DNA of 36,976 nucleotides, from assembly GCA_002281575.1 (NCBI GenBank), contig NCGN01000018.1:1-36976 (forward strand), read 5' to 3'. Position numbers and translations under genes: made by a program. The notes under the pieces were generated by a model. The model did no database searches. It saw only the letters and a program-made list of their open reading frames with translations, and was not told the DNA's origin. The DNA comes from Sphingobacteriia bacterium 28-36-52. Lineage in GTDB: Bacteria; Bacteroidota; Bacteroidia; Chitinophagales; Chitinophagaceae. Position 1 is the stretch's first letter. Each line of letters begins with the position of its first letter. Shown piece after piece: positions 1 through 7,856 of this stretch.

Positions 1-71
1 CTGGGCTAAATTTGCGGTTTACTCTTGACATGTTTCCTAAAGTTATGATTACAAAATTGATTTTAATTTTG

Positions 72-389
72 AATCCAGTCCTTTAGGGGGTTAATACAAT
101 ATTGGATACATATTCATTTGATAACCTAAACCAAGTAAGAGAAATTTCGGATGCATGGATAGTCGATTATAATAACCATCGACCACATTATGCACTTGGA
201 GGATAACCACCAAGGGTATAACGAGAAAAAGAAAACCAGTCTAATTGGCTTCTTTCCGCTTTGGCTTCGCCTACGCTTCAATCAGCCAATTATCATTTAA
301 AGAAAAAAAATTATCCATTCAATGCGTACTCAAAATGGGGAGCCTTCGCAGCGAAGCCGACAATCCCAGCAGAAAAGATAATTATTTAA
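72..389 (+). pseudogene. IS3-family transposase C-terminal remnant
   Basis: Reading the plus strand from 102 gives a typical C-terminal end of an IS3-family OrfB (DDE integrase): LDTYSFDNLNQVREI, then DAWIVDYNNHRPHYALGG, the conserved YN..RPH.ALGG block. The frame is then broken by TAA at 204 and again by TAA at 219; single substitutions (TTA to TAA, TAC to TAA) would restore the family-like continuation LPPRVYREK. Upstream of 102 the match fades and a stop stands at 84. Downstream the same frame stays open from 222 to a TAA at 387, so the tail may be longer than usual, or this may be chance. A 9-bp inverted repeat (242-250 and 284-292) lies inside this tail. There is no full transposase, OrfA or terminal inverted repeat in the window. 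The stretch 1-71 shows nothing I can assign. This is a dead insertion sequence end; the family call is from the motif only. Confidence 0.72.
356..370. repeat. 15-bp direct repeat, copy 1 (beside the Fic gene)
   Basis: GCCGACAATCCCAGC occurs here and again at 1265-1279, on either side of the Fic gene. This copy follows a near-perfect palindrome, CTTCGC-A-GCGAAG (344-356), and sits in the open tail frame of the IS3 remnant. It may be a scar of the same mobile element on both flanks, or a dispersed intergenic repeat of this genome. Confidence 0.55.
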
Positions 390-392
390 CAA

Positions 393-1220
393 CTACCCAA
401 AGAAAATTGAAAACCCATTCCCTGGCCATTTCTTTTTATTGGTATGTAAATTTTTTGACATATCCTTTTCAAATTGTGCGATTTCTAAAGCAAGGAATTT
501 TTGATACTGATTTTCCATAAATACTTCGAAAGCAATAGTATTTTCTGATTTACGAGAAGCCACTAAAGCATCATAATATTCCTTTTTGTCTTCTTGATAA
601 ACAATTGCAAGTGGCAGTTTAAAGTATGCCTGAATAAAATTCATTAACAATCTATTAGTCCTTCCATTACCATCATAAAATGGGTGAATACTCACTAAAT
701 CAAAATGTGCTACAAAAGATAGTCGAAGTTGCTCAGTAATAGTATTAGCAATCTCCATCTGTTCTTTTAAACTGATCACTAACCTTTCAGTATAATTAAC
801 CACTTTGTCAAAATTCACAAAATAACTACCGCCAGCACTCACATTGCCTTTTCTAAAAGCACCTTTGCTTGCATCAATTTCACCAAATACAGTTTGATAA
901 ACACTCCCGGTGCTCTTCATGACTTTTGCGTTGATGGCTTGGATAAATTCGATATCAACTTTACGTTGTTCTTTAGCAGCATTCAAAACAAATTGGAGGG
1001 CTTCAAAATGATCCTTAACCATCAAACTATGCTCCAATGGTTTACCCTTTGGCGTAGTACCTTCTTCCAATAAAAGCCTCGTTTCCGTTTCAGTAAGCGT
1101 TGATCCTTCAATACCAGATGAATGATGGACAATAGCATATTGGTTGAACCTGTCATGGTCAATGACGTTTTGCAGGTTCAAAGCTTTATACTTCGTAATT
1201 AAGGAAATTAATTTTTCCAT
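393..1220 (-). CDS. Fic family protein (class II, self-inhibited adenylyltransferase type)
   Basis: Fic-domain enzyme expected to transfer AMP (or another nucleotide moiety) from a nucleotide to a hydroxyl side chain of a target protein in the cytoplasm. The core motif is complete, HPFYDGNGRTNR at residues 179-190, with the catalytic His179 and the phosphate-binding GNGR. The N-terminal segment SSGIEG (34-39) fits the inhibitory helix motif [S/T]xxxE[G/N], placing Glu38 to block ATP binding, as in class II Fic proteins where inhibitor and Fic core are in one chain. Length (275 aa) suits a compact single-domain Fic with no DNA-binding winged helix attached. Start is the ATG at 1220. No separate antitoxin gene is seen next to it. 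It is bordered by an IS remnant and two copies of a 15-bp repeat, suggesting acquisition. The target is unknown. Confidence 0.9.
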   Translation of the reverse strand: MEKLISLITKYKALNLQNVIDHDRFNQYAIVHHSSGIEGSTLTETETRLLLEEGTTPKGKPLEHSLMVKDHFEALQFVLNAAKEQRKVDIEFIQAINAKVMKSTGSVYQTVFGEIDASKGAFRKGNVSAGGSYFVNFDKVVNYTERLVISLKEQMEIANTITEQLRLSFVAHFDLVSIHPFYDGNGRTNRLLMNFIQAYFKLPLAIVYQEDKKEYYDALVASRKSENTIAFEVFMENQYQKFLALEIAQFEKDMSKNLHTNKKKWPGNGFSIFFG

Positions 1221-1264
1221 CTATCCAAAGATAACAATAAATATATGTTGTCAATTCTGACAAT

Positions 1265-1279
1265 GCCGACAATCCCAGC
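1265..1279. repeat. 15-bp direct repeat, copy 2 (beside the Fic gene)
   Basis: Exact second copy of GCCGACAATCCCAGC (first at 356-370). It lies in the short gap between the start of the Fic gene and the end of the DUF3050 gene. The flanks of the two copies differ. Confidence 0.55.
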
Positions 1280-1287
1280 GAGACTAG

Positions 1288-2049
1288 TTACAACCCACTC
1301 ACAATCCCATCCCACAAACGGGCCCTGACTTTTAATGATTGAATAGAAGCTGCTGTAGCTTCTATCCATTTAGTTTCATCATCGCCACATAAAGAATTGA
1401 CCATTTCAAGAGCCAATTGACTATGATGTCCACCATCCACTTCAATATGTCTTTCTATATAATATTTGAAAATGGAAACTTTCTCAGGATACTCTGCATA
1501 AATCTTTTCCAATATTCTTAAAAACATATCAGGAATTAAATCTTCTCTTCCAAAAGTAAACACAGCAGCCTGCACATGAATCGGTTGATTTTCAATCACG
1601 TCAAAAGTAAATAGTAAAAAATCTTTTACTTCAGCAGGAATGCTTGCATCATGAATGGCTTGCTGAATGTTTTTCCCATTTTGCAATTGGGCAAACAAAT
1701 GATCAATCAATAAAGTACTTGCCCCCATTTGTTGCATGGCTTTCAAGTACAATTCAAAGTGACTAATTCTATTACCAGACTCATCCACATCAGATTCTTC
1801 ACCCGCAACAATTTCATTAATGAGGAACCTTGTATTCGCCACGCCACGAGGCATCCAAGGCAGTTGCACACAGGTTAAATTGATTTGTAAAGACTTTAAC
1901 AAACTCATGAAATCCCAAACCGCAAACACATGGTATTGGGTAAATTGAATCAAACCCGACAAGTCATTTATTTTGGCATAAACTGGGTGTGCCAATAAAG
2001 CTTCTCTCGTATTATTCAACTCAAGTTTTAGTTGCTCTATACTACTCAT
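1288..2049 (-). CDS. DUF3050 family protein, heme-oxygenase-like fold
   Basis: Full-length DUF3050 protein (253 aa), recognised from the blocks HVFAVWDFMSLLKSLQ (40-55), FLINEIVAGEESD (75-87), SHFELYL (96-102) and the C-terminal HIEVDGGHH (201-209). The family is placed in the heme-oxygenase-like fold group; no reaction is established that I know of. Predicted all-helical and cytoplasmic, with no signal peptide. I see possible metal ligands: Glu90 and His97, Glu169, and H201-x3-D205-x2-H208. The last pattern is the one used by heme-oxygenase-like diiron oxidases (see findings). Start is the ATG at 2049. It appears to be a single-gene unit; a 9-bp inverted repeat lies right upstream. Family call is strong, catalytic idea is inference. 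Confidence 0.87.
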   Translation of the reverse strand: MSSIEQLKLELNNTREALLAHPVYAKINDLSGLIQFTQYHVFAVWDFMSLLKSLQINLTCVQLPWMPRGVANTRFLINEIVAGEESDVDESGNRISHFELYLKAMQQMGASTLLIDHLFAQLQNGKNIQQAIHDASIPAEVKDFLLFTFDVIENQPIHVQAAVFTFGREDLIPDMFLRILEKIYAEYPEKVSIFKYYIERHIEVDGGHHSQLALEMVNSLCGDDETKWIEATAASIQSLKVRARLWDGIVSGL

Positions 2050-2050
2050 A

Positions 2051-2085
2051 TAATTGCATCATTTATTAAAAGAATAATGCAATTA
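2051..2085 (-). promoter_or_regulatory. Inverted repeat in the leader of the DUF3050 gene
   Basis: TAATTGCAT (2051-2059) and ATGCAATTA (2077-2085) are perfect 9-bp inverted arms with a 17-nt spacer, ending just ahead of the start codon at 2049. It could be an operator or an mRNA hairpin that covers the translation start. AT-rich DNA makes chance palindromes common, so confidence is low. Confidence 0.3.
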
Positions 2086-2158
2086 CACTACAAGGTGCAA
2101 TTAGTTTAAATTTTACTGCAGCTATAAAAAAATAAGCGAAAAATATAACAATCAACCT

Positions 2159-4411
2159 TTACACTTTCCCCAACTCCTTCAAATAAGGCTGATTATACAA
2201 CCGCTTACCCGTTGCTTTATACAATGCATTTGCTACTGCAGCAAACACAGGCGGGAAAGGCGGTTCACCCAATCCAGTTGGATCAATATTATTCTGCACA
2301 AAATGCACATCTATTTTCTTAGGCGCTTCTCTATGTCTGATGATTCTATAATTATTCAAATTCTTTTGAACGGTGGCTCCTTTGTCTAAAATGAGTTCAC
2401 CATACAATGCATTTCCAATACCATCAATTACAGCACCTTCTACCATATTCTTCGCCCCTTCTGGATTCACTACAAAACCGCAATCCATGGCTGTAACTAC
2501 TTTCTCTACATAAGGCTGTCCATTCTTCATCGTCACATCCACCACATGAGCGGCATAAGATGCATGACAGAAATAAGCGGATACTCCACGCTTTGCATTT
2601 TTACTTGCGGGGCTTCCCCAATTTGACTTTTCCTTCAACAATTCCAATACAGCAATAAATCGATCTGCATTGTAATCATTGTTTTTACCCACTGGATTTG
2701 CTTTTGCTTTCTTCAGCATTTCTATTCGAAAATCCAAAGGATCTTTTCCAACTGTTTCCGCTAATTCATCTAAAAATGATTGTTCTGCACTTGCATTAAA
2801 ATTAGAACGTGGTGCCCTGTAAGCGCCAATCGTAATATTCGAAGGCATATCCCAACTCTCCGCTAAATAATTTTCGAAAACGCCTGCAGGAAAACGATTT
2901 TCGTGCAAAGGACTTTCTGGTATTCCACCTCCTATTACATGAATAGCAGTTACATTATTGTCTTTATCAATAGCCGCTTTATAGGTCATGATATAAGTAG
3001 GCCTATAAATACCATTGGTTAAATCATCCTCTCTAGTATAAATTAATTTAACCGGGGCTTTTACTCTTTTAGAAATATGCCCAGCTTCTACAATATAATG
3101 TCCATAAGCCCTGCGGCCGAAACCACCACCCATTCTGGCCAACTTCATTTCAATTTGCTCTGGCTTAATATCTAAATTGGAAACAATATTTTGTTTCATC
3201 ATTTCAGGTATCTGAATAGGTGCTACAAAAAAAGCTTTTTCATCGGTAATATGAGCCACACAGCTAATGGGCTCCATTGGATTGTGTGCTAAAAAGGGAG
3301 CAGTATAGGTTCTTTCTAAAACTTTTGTTGCATTTTTAAACGCTGTTTCAGGATCCCCATCTTTTCTAGCAACACGTGTAGGTTTTTTTTGCATTTCGTG
3401 CATTAAGCGCAAATGGTTTTCAGTGCTCTCTAACCCTGCAGGAATAATCTCTTCTCTTTTACCAGTTCTTGCCATCACCATTTCCTTGGTATCTTGAATA
3501 GGCTCCCATTGAGCCACTACTTTCTTACGCGCATACATTACTTCCCAAGTAGAATTACCCACCACGGCAATCAATTTATTAAATGCACGTGTATCAAAAC
3601 CTGCTTTCGCATAACCATCTTTATAAACCTGAAAATCAAAAACAGCTTTTATACCAGGCATCTTCAATGCTTCTGCTGCATCAAAAGATTTTAGCTGCAT
3701 GCCAAATGCAGGAGGATGTATGACCATGGCAATTAACATCCCTTCCATTTTATAATCTAAGGTGAAAAGGGATTCACCACCCACAATTTCCTTCCCCACT
3801 TTATTTTTCTGTGGAGTACCTAATAAAGTAAACTCTGAGGCTTTTTTCAACTCCACTTTTTCAGGCTTCGGCAATTTAGCAGCTGCAGTGGCTAAAGCCC
3901 CATAGTTCGCAGACTTATTAGATGCTTTATGCATCACTACTCCTTTAGAGACCGTGAGCTCAGATATTGGCACACCCCACTCGTTGGCTGCAGCTTGCAT
4001 CAACATAAGTCTGGCAGTTGCCCCAGCTGTTCTTAATGGCTTCCAAGCCATGGCCATAGCCCTGCTTCCACCTGTAAATTGGCTCTTAAAACGAGGAGTG
4101 TCATAATCCCCCATTTCTACAATCACTTTACTCCAATCTGCTTCTAATTCTTCATTTACCATCATGGGTAAAGATGTCATTACATTGGTTCCAAACTCTG
4201 GATTGGGGTTAAATATTTTTACTTGATTATCAGGAGTGATTTTAATAAAGCCAGTAAGTTCCACCCAATCCATTTTATCAGTAGCTGCTGCTATTGCTTC
4301 ATTGGGAATTAAATTAGCAAACCAACTAAATCCAATCATCATTCCACCTCCTGTTAAAGAAGTAACTTTTAGGAATGAACGTCTGCTTTGATTATTATTT
4401 GCGTTTTTCAT
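2159..4411 (-). CDS. Molybdopterin-binding subunit of an isoquinoline 1-oxidoreductase-type molybdenum hydroxylase (IorB-like)
   Basis: Large subunit of a xanthine oxidase family enzyme that hydroxylates an aldehyde or N-heterocycle with water and passes electrons to the small Fe-S subunit. The N-terminus has a Tat export signal, SRRSFLK (9-15) followed by a hydrophobic stretch, so the complex is expected to fold with its cofactor inside and move to the periplasm. Family marks: GGGFGRRAYGHYIVEAGH, GAYRAPRSNFNASAEQSFLDE, and the C-terminal GLGEPPFPP whose Glu is in the place of the catalytic base. Length (750 aa) is normal for IorB. It follows its Fe-S partner by 10 bp. No FAD subunit and no fused cytochrome are present, as usual for the Ior branch. 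Substrate cannot be read from sequence; aldehydes are as likely as isoquinoline. Confidence 0.88.
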   Translation of the reverse strand: MKNANNNQSRRSFLKVTSLTGGGMMIGFSWFANLIPNEAIAAATDKMDWVELTGFIKITPDNQVKIFNPNPEFGTNVMTSLPMMVNEELEADWSKVIVEMGDYDTPRFKSQFTGGSRAMAMAWKPLRTAGATARLMLMQAAANEWGVPISELTVSKGVVMHKASNKSANYGALATAAAKLPKPEKVELKKASEFTLLGTPQKNKVGKEIVGGESLFTLDYKMEGMLIAMVIHPPAFGMQLKSFDAAEALKMPGIKAVFDFQVYKDGYAKAGFDTRAFNKLIAVVGNSTWEVMYARKKVVAQWEPIQDTKEMVMARTGKREEIIPAGLESTENHLRLMHEMQKKPTRVARKDGDPETAFKNATKVLERTYTAPFLAHNPMEPISCVAHITDEKAFFVAPIQIPEMMKQNIVSNLDIKPEQIEMKLARMGGGFGRRAYGHYIVEAGHISKRVKAPVKLIYTREDDLTNGIYRPTYIMTYKAAIDKDNNVTAIHVIGGGIPESPLHENRFPAGVFENYLAESWDMPSNITIGAYRAPRSNFNASAEQSFLDELAETVGKDPLDFRIEMLKKAKANPVGKNNDYNADRFIAVLELLKEKSNWGSPASKNAKRGVSAYFCHASYAAHVVDVTMKNGQPYVEKVVTAMDCGFVVNPEGAKNMVEGAVIDGIGNALYGELILDKGATVQKNLNNYRIIRHREAPKKIDVHFVQNNIDPTGLGEPPFPPVFAAVANALYKATGKRLYNQPYLKELGKV

Positions 4412-4421
4412 TTGCTAAAAA

Positions 4422-4892
4422 TTATTTTTTAGATGATTTTGCTGCTTGTTGAATAGCTGCTTTGATTCTTAAATAAGTTCCACACCTGCAAATATTGCCT
4501 GTCATGGCAGATTCTATTTCAGCTTCTGTGGGATTGGGATTGCTTTTTAACAAAGCCACTGCAGACATGATTTGCCCGGTTTGACAATAACCACATTGAG
4601 CCACATCCAATTCTAGCCAGGCTTTTTGAACAGGATGCATTTCTTTTTCTGCACTTACAATTCCTTCAATGGTAGTAACTGCTTGAGTGCCAACTGCTGA
4701 AATAGGCAATTGACATGAGCGCATTGCTCTACCATTTAAATGCACTGTGCAAGCTCCGCAGGCGCCAACTCCACATCCAAATTTGGTGCCGACTAAATTT
4801 AAGTGATCTCTTAAAACCCAAAGCAAAGGAGTAGATGGATCTGCCTCTACTTGCAAAGGTTTACCATTTACTTTTAGTTGAAATTTTGCCAT
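4422..4892 (-). CDS. [2Fe-2S] subunit of molybdenum hydroxylase (IorA-like)
   Basis: Small electron-transfer subunit paired with the molybdopterin subunit just downstream. Two [2Fe-2S] clusters are readable: a plant-ferredoxin-type site with Cys40, Cys45, Cys48 and Cys60 (GCGVGACGACTVHLNG), and an alpha-helical site with Cys100, Cys103, Cys135 and Cys137 (CGYCQTGQ and NICRCGTY). Length (156 aa) is that of stand-alone IorA/CoxS-type proteins. There is no signal peptide, consistent with export as a complex on the Tat signal of the large subunit. It starts at ATG 4892, 51 bp after the stop of the FAD/Fe-S oxidoreductase gene, so it may be the tail of that longer transcript. No XdhC-like maturation factor is in the window. 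Confidence 0.92.
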   Translation of the reverse strand: MAKFQLKVNGKPLQVEADPSTPLLWVLRDHLNLVGTKFGCGVGACGACTVHLNGRAMRSCQLPISAVGTQAVTTIEGIVSAEKEMHPVQKAWLELDVAQCGYCQTGQIMSAVALLKSNPNPTEAEIESAMTGNICRCGTYLRIKAAIQQAAKSSKK

Positions 4893-4943
4893 AAAAGCGA
4901 TATTTAATAATGTGGTTGTTTCTAGTATTAAACTTACTACAAT

Positions 4944-7856
4944 TTACACCAACGCTTCATACAATATCTCCACAGGATGCAGCGCATGCACTTGAGTACC
5001 ATCTTTAATCTGGTGCCTACAAGAAGTACCCGCAGCAGCAACAATAGTATCGCTAGCTTTATTGCGAACTGCAGGGAATAAGATCAACTCACCTACTTTT
5101 TGTGAAACATCATAATGTTCTTTTTCATATCCAAAAGAACCAGCCATTCCACAACAACCCGATGGAATTATTTCAACGGTATAGTTCTTTGGTAATGACA
5201 AAATTTCTTTACTGAAGTTTTGCGAAGACAATACTTTCTGGTAACAATGCCCATGAATGGCAATATGTTTTGCATCTTGTGTAAATGCACCAGCTTGAAT
5301 ATTCCCCGCATTAATTTCACGGGCAATAAATTCTTCAATAGTGAAGCTATATTGGGCAAGATGGATTGCAGCTGACTTATTTTCGGGGCTTGCTAAATCT
5401 TTGTATTCATCTCTTAGGGTTAACAAAGCGGAAGGCTCAATACCTACAATGGGCATATCAACTGAAACCAAGGGAGATAACAATTGAATATTTTGATTAG
5501 CAATAGCAGCAGCTTTACGCAATAATCCTTTTGACAAATAGGATCTTCCACTTTCTACATGTTCAGGAATGACTACTTGATAACCCAACTGTTCTAGTAA
5601 CAAAATGGCTTTCTGCCCAATAGAACTATCTAAGAAATTGGTAAACTCATCACAGAAAAAATAAACTTTCTTTTGATTCTCCACCGAACGATTTAGATGC
5701 CATTTTTTGAGTTGAAATTTTCCTAATAAAGGCATTGAACGATTCGGGTGAAACCCCACCAAGCTATTAGCTATTTTACGCAAAAAAGTTGTTCCAAAAA
5801 CAAAATTATAAATAGGGCTAAACAAAGAAGCTAATTTCATTTGAGACGCAAAATTCCCTACCAAGGTAGATCTAAAAGGAGTTCCATTGGCATCATAATA
5901 TTGTTGCAAAAATTCTGCTTTCATTTTCGTGATATCAACACTAGAAGGACATTCTATTTTACACCCTTTACAACTCAAACACAAATCCATGGCTTCTTTG
6001 ATCTCTCCATGATTATAAGGTGTTGCATCATTGGGATCACTCAAAAATTGTCTCAACACATTGGCTCTAGCACGAGTGGTGTTTTTTTCGCTTCGGGTGG
6101 CCATGAAACTCGGGCACATCAATCCTCCACTTATTTCAGACTTTCTACAATCACCAGAACCTGAACATTTTTCTGCCAATCTTAAAATACCTTCATCAGC
6201 AGAAAAATCAAACAACGTTTTACCTAAGTTGATAGGCTCATTTTGTTTCATTCTAAAATGAGTATCCATTGCAGGGGTATTGGTAATTTTTCCCGAATTA
6301 AATATTCCCTTTGGATCAAATAAGTGCTTCACCTGTTTAAACAAGTCATACACTTCATTGCCCACCATCGAAGGAATAAACTCTCCTCTTAATCTTCCGT
6401 CTCCATGTTCCCCTGACAATGAACCATTATATTTTTTAACCAAAGCAGCAGTTTCTTTTAAGATAGACCTGAACTGCTTGACCCCTTCTGTAGACTTTAA
6501 ATTAATAATGGGCTCAACGTGCAATTCTCCTGCCCCTGCATGTGCGTAATAAGAAGCTATAACTCCATGACCCGCCAACAAAGCTTGCAATTCTTCAATA
6601 TACATTGGAAGGTCATTGGTAGACACTGCGCAATCTTCAATCAAATTAACTGGCTGTGCATCACCTCTTAAATTCCGCAATAAACCCAAACCTGCTTTTC
6701 TGATATCCCATGCATACTTAGTGTCTGCATTATATAAAATAGGATAAGCATATCCCAGCGATGCTACATGTAATGCTTCAATAGTTGCTTTCATTTTAGC
6801 GTCTAAAGCTTGACGGCTATCATCCATGAATTCTACCATTAATAATGCCGCAGGATCCCCTTCAATAAAGAATCGATTTTTTTGGTATTCAGGATGACCA
6901 ATGGTAAAGTCCATGATCATTTTGTCTACCAACTCAGAAGCCATCGGGCCCTGCTTTAGAACTTCAATATTCGCATACAACGATTCAACCAATGAAGAGC
7001 AATGCACAATTACCATTCCCACTTCTTTAGGCGGCAATGGCAAAAGATTCAATTTTAATTCTGTAATAAAAGCCAAAGTGCCTTCTGATCCTGCTAAGAG
7101 TTTGCATAAATTAAATTGGCTGCCGGCTGAGTTAAATGGTTGCAAATCAAGTAAAGTATCCAATGCATATCCCGTATTTCTTCGAACCACTTCTTTCGCT
7201 GGAAACTGCTCCTGAATTAATTGTTGACGCTCCTTACTTTTCAACATTTCAAGCAAGCCATAATAGATGCTTCCTTCTAAACCTTTCAATGAAGCAATCT
7301 CCGCTTGATCTCTTTCTTTTAAAACAGCAGTTGACCCATCACTTAATATAACTGTTGCTTCTAATAAATGATCCCTTGCTGATCCCCAAACAATACTATG
7401 TAATCCACAAGAATTATTCCCCACCATCCCGCCAATCATGGCTCTATTGGCTGTTGAGGTTTCAGGACCATACATCAGCCCAAATCCCTTTAGATAATGA
7501 TTTAAATCGTCTCTAATTACGCCCGGCTGCACCCTACACCAGCGTTCTTCTATATTCACTTCAATCATTTGATTAAAGTGCTTAGAAATATCCACCACCA
7601 TTCCATTTCCCACTACTTGTCCTGCCAATGATGTTCCTGCAGCTCGGGGTATTAACGTAATATGATGGGTATTGGCGAAACCAATGATTGCTTGAAGATC
7701 TTCTACATTTTTGGGTATAGCAACTGCCAATGGTTTTTCTTGATAAACAGAGGCATCCGTTGAATAAGCCATTAACTGCATCTGGTGTTCTGCAGTTTGA
7801 TTAAAATACAGTTCACCCAAAATATTTGTAGAGAGTTGTTGCAGCAATTGTTCCAT
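4944..7856 (-). CDS. FAD-binding and Fe-S oxidoreductase, GlcD/Dld + GlpC-like fusion (D-2-hydroxyacid dehydrogenase type)
   Basis: A 970-aa fusion resembling YdiJ-type or D-lactate/D-2-hydroxyglutarate dehydrogenases. The N-terminal half is a PCMH-type FAD domain (IPRAAGTSLAGQVVGNG, about 70-86) with the GlcD C-terminal motif SGEHGDGRLRGEF (482-494). Then come two Fe-S sites: Cys565, Cys571, Cys582 in the first, and CLSCKGCKIECP (627-638) in the second. The end has CCG-domain motifs, HGHCYQK (about 869) and GCCGMAGSFG (about 901). It should oxidise a D-2-hydroxyacid and feed electrons towards the quinone pool, from the cytoplasmic side. I chose the ATG at 7856, which shares one base with the stop of the TonB receptor gene (TGATG); a TTG at 7859 would add one residue. 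Such coupling to a receptor gene is odd for a plain lactate dehydrogenase. Substrate unknown. Confidence 0.87.
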   Translation of the reverse strand: MEQLLQQLSTNILGELYFNQTAEHQMQLMAYSTDASVYQEKPLAVAIPKNVEDLQAIIGFANTHHITLIPRAAGTSLAGQVVGNGMVVDISKHFNQMIEVNIEERWCRVQPGVIRDDLNHYLKGFGLMYGPETSTANRAMIGGMVGNNSCGLHSIVWGSARDHLLEATVILSDGSTAVLKERDQAEIASLKGLEGSIYYGLLEMLKSKERQQLIQEQFPAKEVVRRNTGYALDTLLDLQPFNSAGSQFNLCKLLAGSEGTLAFITELKLNLLPLPPKEVGMVIVHCSSLVESLYANIEVLKQGPMASELVDKMIMDFTIGHPEYQKNRFFIEGDPAALLMVEFMDDSRQALDAKMKATIEALHVASLGYAYPILYNADTKYAWDIRKAGLGLLRNLRGDAQPVNLIEDCAVSTNDLPMYIEELQALLAGHGVIASYYAHAGAGELHVEPIINLKSTEGVKQFRSILKETAALVKKYNGSLSGEHGDGRLRGEFIPSMVGNEVYDLFKQVKHLFDPKGIFNSGKITNTPAMDTHFRMKQNEPINLGKTLFDFSADEGILRLAEKCSGSGDCRKSEISGGLMCPSFMATRSEKNTTRARANVLRQFLSDPNDATPYNHGEIKEAMDLCLSCKGCKIECPSSVDITKMKAEFLQQYYDANGTPFRSTLVGNFASQMKLASLFSPIYNFVFGTTFLRKIANSLVGFHPNRSMPLLGKFQLKKWHLNRSVENQKKVYFFCDEFTNFLDSSIGQKAILLLEQLGYQVVIPEHVESGRSYLSKGLLRKAAAIANQNIQLLSPLVSVDMPIVGIEPSALLTLRDEYKDLASPENKSAAIHLAQYSFTIEEFIAREINAGNIQAGAFTQDAKHIAIHGHCYQKVLSSQNFSKEILSLPKNYTVEIIPSGCCGMAGSFGYEKEHYDVSQKVGELILFPAVRNKASDTIVAAAGTSCRHQIKDGTQVHALHPVEILYEALV

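Noticed and set aside
245..520. Possible 91-aa plus-strand gene between the IS remnant and Fic
   Set aside because: It runs into the 3' end of the Fic gene on the other strand, has no family resemblance and lies partly in the decayed transposase.
5841..7351. Several plus-strand open frames of 70-107 codons
   Set aside because: They are antisense to the FAD/Fe-S oxidoreductase gene, whose motifs prove the minus-strand reading.
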